Below are positions 58,463 to 64,000 of a stretch of DNA of 64,000 nucleotides, in pieces. Where the stretch lies: positions 179,664 to 243,663 of the forward strand of contig MNCI01019122.1 of NCBI GenBank assembly GCA_015680685.1, written 5' to 3'. This DNA comes from Gnetum montanum (Eukaryota; Streptophyta; Gnetopsida; Gnetales; Gnetaceae). Positions within the stretch are counted from its first letter, which is position 1. Each line of letters opens with the position of its first letter. Below the pieces are notes generated by a model. It ran no database searches, was not told the origin of the DNA, and was given only the letters and a program-made list of their open reading frames with translations. A program made the position numbers and the translations under genes.

Positions 58463-60240
58463 ATTCACAGAATTCATGTACTTTCTGGCTTAACAAGTCA
58501 GACAGAGCTGCAACAACAATAGTTAAGAAGAGGAAAATTGTCGCTACATGAAGAAGCCAAGTTGAGGAAGCGAGCCTGCCAGATAAGCATAGCGGAGCCT
58601 CCAAAAGCGCATGTCCTAAGGCCAAAGAACGCGAGTTTACCATTGCAGATCTGGACCACAGACAACAATAATGGTCTTCCACATGGCGCACCGGAAAACC
58701 TCTTTAAAAAGTTGCAGGCTGCTGCTGCGTTGCGAGCGTTTCAGTGGCCACCGTAGCGAAATCTGGAAACACTTGGTTGGCTAAATTCGTTGAACTGACC
58801 AAGCACGGCCAAGTCGGATTATCTACGGCCCTGAAAATCCAAAAGTTCTGGTCCAAAAAAAAACCCTTTTTTCAGCATTTCTCGGTGCGTCGAAAACCTG
58901 TTTACCATGCAATTTTAAAGAGTGACGCAAAGCAACACAGGAGTCCTGATACCAAAGCAACTCCAACTCACTCTCAATCATGCTTCCACCTCGGACTCAC
59001 AAATATGGCATCATTTTTTGTAATTACATAAATCGTTTTGTCATTATTCATGCTACAATTATACGTACTCTACTCTCGGCATTGAGCACCCCTACCTCGT
59101 AATTTACTTTAAATTATTATAGGGTTGAGCGCAACTTTTACATTATGCTTCTGATTAGGCACGTTATTGTGTTTGTTTGTCTATATGCGAGACCGATGAG
59201 ATGCATTGCATTGCTGCCCACTTCGGTGTTAGTTGCGTGACAAAATTGTATGGTGTAGTGGTAGGTGTTTATTTACTAGTATGTTGGTCACCAGGCAGAT
59301 CCACGAGGTCACGTTATACTGCCTGAAGAGCCACGTTCGCCAGTCATTGACAGTTTTAAAATGCGTGCATTTTTTTCCTTCTTTGTATTATTCAAATATT
59401 AATCGCCGAGTGTCCCAAACCTTGCGTTGCATCCCTAGGTCTTTATTTTATATTTAAATAAAGTGATACGTGTCGTATTGGATTGATCGCGGGATAGACA
59501 GTTTCCATTAGTGTTATTTAAAAAATGACTGATGTTATAGCTGTTAAACTATTCGGTAGATGGTTCGTATTTGACGTAGCACCACCTGCCGTACTATTTT
59601 GGAGGCAATTAGGTGGTTAGTTATCAAGACACCTGGAAAGGGACTTATAAAAAAGGGCACATACCAAACAGTGAGGATTATTACATGGAATAAGAAGTCC
59701 CTATAGGTGGATAAGAAGCCTTGTCAACGATGAACTTATAAACTTATCTGTTCACCAATAGCCATGGTTGAAAAATCAAGGCCAATAGTGAAAAGGAGAT
59801 TATTCATACATATGGAGAGAATGAAAACAAAAGAATGTTTGTCTGGTTGTTTGCCTTGAGCATGTAAAAAGAATATATTAATAGGCTATTACTTATGGAG
59901 CATCTTATAATTCCCTGACGTAGTTTTCAAACAAATTCTCTATGGTTATGAATTGTAAATCAATCCATGTCTAATAATGGGTTGAGTTTCCAGAGTGCTA
60001 AGATCTTCCACTAAGAGAGAATATTAATGAAGAGAGCCTAATTCAGAATTTTAATTATGAAGATGTTTTAGTGAATCTAGAAATTTTCTTATTTTCTAGT
60101 TTTTCATTGTCTTTCATATTATTTGGATTTAGTGGAAATTTGAAGGTGAAATCTTATGAAGTGAACTTACTCCAAATAGCAATTTCAAAATAATAATTTG
60201 AGAAAGACATACATATAAATATCCAACAATTTGATTCTAA
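58463..60240. other. Upstream region of the invertase gene
   Basis: No further gene is seen. On the minus strand TACAAATA (about 58432-58425) is TATA-like but only about 65 bp from the ATG. No sugar- or hormone-response motif could be supported by eye. The plus-strand open frames at 58538-59031 and 59233-59457 lack any recognised motif. Confidence 0.4.
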
Positions 60241-60839
60241 CCAAAAAGGGTACACTGTCTTCATGTGTTAATCCTCTTTATTACCTGTATGTACTTTACA
60301 TAAAAAATTTCCTGATTTTAAATCTTATTCTCTAGATATTCTTATTAATTCTAAAGTAAAAGCTTATCTTGCTAGATGGAATTCCATTCTTGTTGATTTA
60401 TGGCTTCCTTATCCTTTAGTAAATATACAATTTAATAAAGCAAATATTCCTATTTCATAGAAGAAAAGATTATTCCATTACATGTTTTACATTGTAAATT
60501 TAATAACTATGATATGTTGATAAGAAGTAATGGATTAGATAAGACCGGGACCTTACACAATCTCCCTATCACATGTGATGTTCCAAAATTTTCCTATTCA
60601 AAGAAATCAAACTTATAATATTAGGTTCTAAGAAAAGGTTGTTAAGGAAAACATTAGTACTTAATGAATGATCAATGCAGTAGAAACAACCAAATATAAG
60701 TTTGAAAATATATTATAAAAAAATTTATCTGTGAGCTTAGAAAATCCAATTTCTTTTAAACATAAGAAAACCCATTAATATGAAATTAAAATAAAATAGG
60801 GTGTTGAATTAATGCTATGACACACCACATAGGCATGTA

Positions 60840-62200
60840 TTTGTCTCTTAGAAAAGAACGTGGTGAAGAAATTCAAAATTTATTATAATTGGATTAATTC
60901 ATCCTAGTAAAAGCTCTTTCTCATGTCCTTTTTATGTTAACAAAAGAGAAAAACATGTAAGAAACAAGAAAACGCTAGTAGTAAATTACAAACCTTTAAA
61001 TGACCTTATTAAATCTATTCAACATCCTATACCTTCTAAGGATAATTTATTGTAAATAATCCAAGGTTCACATATCTATTCTAAGTTTGACCTAAAGTTT
61101 GGTTTTTGGCAAATACAAATTTTTTCTCAAGATATATATACAACTACCTTCATAGTTCCTTATGGTGTGTATGGGCAAAAATTGTTACCTTTTAGCATAT
61201 AGATAAAACCACCAATCTTTCAAAGCGTAATGAATAGAATTTTCTTTTCTTATGAAGTTACCATAGTATATATTAATGATATTTTATTTTTTAGTAAAAA
61301 ATGTTTCTAAACACTTAATGAATTTACAAAAATTTTATGAAGTTGTAGGTTAAAATGGCTTAGTATTTTCACCTACAAAAATGACAATTGAAGTTCCAAA
61401 AATTTAGTTTCTTGATCTCCACATCAAAAATGGTGAAATACCAATGCAAGATCATGTTTTAAAGAATACAATAAATTTTCTTAATATCATTCAAGATAAA
61501 AATCGACCCCAAAGGTTTCTAGGATGTGTAAATTTTCTTTTAGGTTTTTATACAAATATTTATCAAGACAAACATATTCTTAATTGACTATTGAGCAAAC
61601 AAGCATCTCAATAAAATTCATAGTGTATTGAAGTTATAAAGAAAATTGAAGTGTAATGTAAAGATCTCCCAAATTTTTAGATACCAAGTAATGGTACAAA
61701 AATCTTAGAAATTGATGTATCTTAAAATTTTGAGAAGCAATCTTAAAAGAAGAAGTTAAAGAAAAAGAATATGTTTGTCACTATAGTTCAAGTTGCTTTA
61801 ATAATATACAACTTAAATACATAAAGAACTCTTAGCCATAATTAAAGGGAAAGAATCTTTTAGAATTTACTTAGATAATGAAACATTCTTAGAAGTAATT
61901 TGAAAAATTTAAAGGATTTCTTAATAATAAAAATATGAATACAATTTCTAATACTAGCTTATTAAGATGATCCTTTTCGTTATCTAATTTTGATTTTGAT
62001 TGTGAAGATATCTAAGTAAAAATAAATAATTTAGCTAATTATCTTCTTTGAGAATCTCATAGTTTGTATGAAGTGAATTATGTTTATATAGAGTTGTTAG
62101 TCTTAGAAGGATGGAGAAACAAATCTAGTAGGTTCATTAGATTTGCTACTGCAAATGAACAAACCATCTAAATTGATGAATTGCACCAAAAAAGAAAAAT
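60840..62200 (+). pseudogene. Endogenous caulimovirid-like polymerase remnant (RT-RNase H)
   Basis: Old, broken copy of a plant pararetrovirus polymerase. Readable blocks in order: a YVNKR and VVNYKPLND block (about 60945-61000), SKFDLKFGFWQIQI (about 61080-61122; the GFWQ wording is typical of Caulimoviridae rather than Ty3/gypsy, which has GYHQ), a VYINDILFF block (about 61265-61290) where the second position of the catalytic Asp pair region reads N-D, and RNase H-like blocks near 61706 (LEIDVS) and 61815-61890 (KELLAIIKGKE). At least ten stops and several frame changes occur. No movement or coat protein was recognised with confidence. It cannot make protein. Confidence 0.72.
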
Positions 62201-62852
62201 CTAACATAAATGTTTTGAAAAATCTAATCATCTTGAAAGAGTTTCACCTTCATCTTTAGCCATACAAACTAGGATTCATAGTCATACTTTATTTATAGAT
62301 TCAAATATATTAATTATGTAGTCATGACTCATATGGATATCCATGATTAATATATCTTCTTATCTTGATTATGTACCTCTCATGTTAGGAATTGGTATCT
62401 CTAGCCTCAATATCACTTTAATTTATCTTACCATATGTTTAAGATCCATTTCAATCATGAATGGATTCAAATGATGAATTTTAGCATTGGTGGAATTTTT
62501 CTAGCCATTATTCTTAAACCTACTATGCTGCAAATCCTAGGCATTTACTCAAAAGAATCAATGAGCACAATGTAGATTTTGTTTACTATGGAAACACCAT
62601 TGTTGTACCCATATTTGTCTTTCATTCATCTCCGTAGTAGTTGCCTACTAGCTAGACAACATCATTCAACTTTTCTACAAAATTTGATATTATTTTCAGT
62701 ATCATCTTTGAGACATTTTATTTTGACATGATTTGTTATATTTAGCATAATTTTAACATCAAATTAATAACTCAACATTCATAAGCTTTTAGAGTCTTCT
62801 TTGTGGGTCCAAGTGCATCATTTATTCATGACTTATAATGTATTATTTGATC

Positions 62853-62860
62853 TATAAATA
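62853..62860 (+). promoter_or_regulatory. TATA-like box downstream of the caulimovirid-like remnant
   Basis: TATAAATATAAGACATTG about 0.65 kb after the last readable polymerase block. In Caulimoviridae the pregenomic promoter lies after the polymerase gene, so this could be its relic. In AT-rich DNA it could equally be chance. Confidence 0.25.
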
Positions 62861-62869
62861 TAAGACATT

Positions 62870-64000
62870 GAACATCATTTTGGGCACTCATCTATCTTTG
62901 ATCTTGCATCTCTACTTGACTAAAGTTAAATCTAATCACATTCTTTCTCCAACAATGAGTAAATTTACATAAGCCAATCACATTGCATTTCCAGAGCTCT
63001 TGTATGCTCTAATAAATCCTATTCCCATTTGACATAAATGTATTCCCTTCTTTGTACACTTGATGTACAAAGAATCCTTTGGATCAAACCCAAACAATCT
63101 GGTTTGATTTGATTCCTTTTTACATCAAACTTATGCTTGCATTAGGATTTATCTTAGAACAAAATTCACTCAAGCATACTTATTAGATATTAAGATAACA
63201 CAGTCCCTCCTTAGTAGCCTTTGAGTCACCTAGTATATTTTCAAACATATCTTTGATCTATAGGTTATAGCTTAATTTTACTTTTATCTTTTGTTTATTC
63301 CACCCTAAAACCCCTTTTGTCCTAGACTAGAAAGAATGGTTTCTCTTATCATTTGTTGTAAACATTTCTCCCAAAATAAAGGGTCAAATTTTCTCTTTGT
63401 TTCAATTATTTCTCTTAGACTAGCATAGATCCATTGTTTTATCAACAAATTCAATCTATAAAATTAAGTTTTCTATTGTTCTTTTACTAGTATGTTTACA
63501 AAACTATTTTTTAAAATCTTACATCATTTTTATTTTTTATTTTCACTACATTTAATTTTTAAATTTCTTTCTCTTAACTTCAACATTACTTTTTTTCTAG
63601 GATATTATGTTGATAAGACCAAAAAGTCCTCATTGAGTTTGAATATACATCTTCAGACCATTTATAGTTGTAAGTAGTGTTACACTGCCCTCTATTGCAT
63701 TACTGATATTAGAAAAGAAAACATGATATTCATTACAAGTTATTATAAGTTACACACATTAATTCTCATCACAACATCTTTGGCACTAGAATAAGGGTTA
63801 ATTTGATAGAAACTAGGCTTTGTTTTCATAGAATTTGCCTAACCAAGACTTGAACTTTTTCCGATTTACATTAATCTTTTTGCTTTTCTAGTTCTTTGTG
63901 TACTTTCAATCTTAAAGGTTTTTTTTTTTTAAAAAAAAAAAAACACCACACTACATCAAATTTTCTTGTTGCATTTTTTTTGCTTAAAAATTAATGTACA
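62870..64000. other. AT-rich intergenic DNA
   Basis: No gene. A short perfect hairpin CTTTGTACA / TGTACAAAG is at 63050-63072, and a T12-A12-like block near 63919-63944. No tRNA-Met type primer site was found that would mark a viral leader. Confidence 0.45.

Noticed and set aside
58538-59457. Plus-strand open frames of 72-95 codons upstream of the invertase gene
   Set aside because: No domains, no conserved wording, and no promoter or splice context that could be supported.
62383-62400. TTGGTATCTCTAGC as a tRNA-Met primer site for the caulimovirid-like copy
   Set aside because: Only the first seven bases fit the usual site, and the position relative to the promoter-like box is wrong.

Overview
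The window is nuclear DNA of a land plant, most likely a seed plant with a large, retrotransposon-rich genome. The evidence is a vacuolar-type acid invertase gene with the plant nine-base mini-exon, several Athila-like Ty3/gypsy LTR retrotransposons primed by tRNA-Asp, and a decayed caulimovirid-like (plant pararetrovirus) reverse transcriptase. The species cannot be named from the sequence. No rRNA, tRNA gene or CRISPR was seen.

Bases 1-46741 are almost entirely five related LTR retrotransposons, four with matched LTRs and perfect 5-bp target-site duplications (TSDs). Element 1 (minus strand, 1-36158, its 3' LTR cut by the window edge) is the outer host. Element 3 (minus, 2294-18284, TSD ACAGT) and element 2 (minus, 23533-33860, TSD CTAGG, splitting the gag of element 1) lie inside it. 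Element 4 (plus, 4097-11465, TSD ACCCA) lies inside element 3 and splits its second ORF. Element 5 (plus, 36721-46741, TSD CATAT) lies next to this nest and contains a 358-base run of N. All LTRs begin TGATGA and end TCATCA. Elements 1 and 5 carry gag, protease, RT, RNase H and integrase, all decayed. Element 4 has lost RT to integrase. Elements 2 and 3 have no RT or integrase and instead carry a second ORF of about 920-950 codons, preceded by its own promoter-like block.

The most unusual pattern is in the promoters. Every LTR has a very short U3 made of a small array of palindromic words directly upstream of TATAAATA. The word differs by element: GATATCGC in 1, 3 and 4; GTCGACG or CGTATACGCG in 2; TCTAATTATTAGA in 5. 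In elements 2 and 3 the same word type as in the element's own LTR recurs next to a TATA box upstream of the second ORF.

Bases 46742-53740 are AT-rich intergenic DNA with a DUF4283-type fragment, a 248-bp tandem duplication, a SINE-like head and a pair of interlocked perfect inverted repeats. Bases 53745-58362 (minus) hold the one convincing host gene, a seven-exon vacuolar invertase predicted to encode 637 residues. Bases 58400-64000 are upstream and intergenic DNA with a decayed caulimovirid-like polymerase at about 60.8-62.2 kb.
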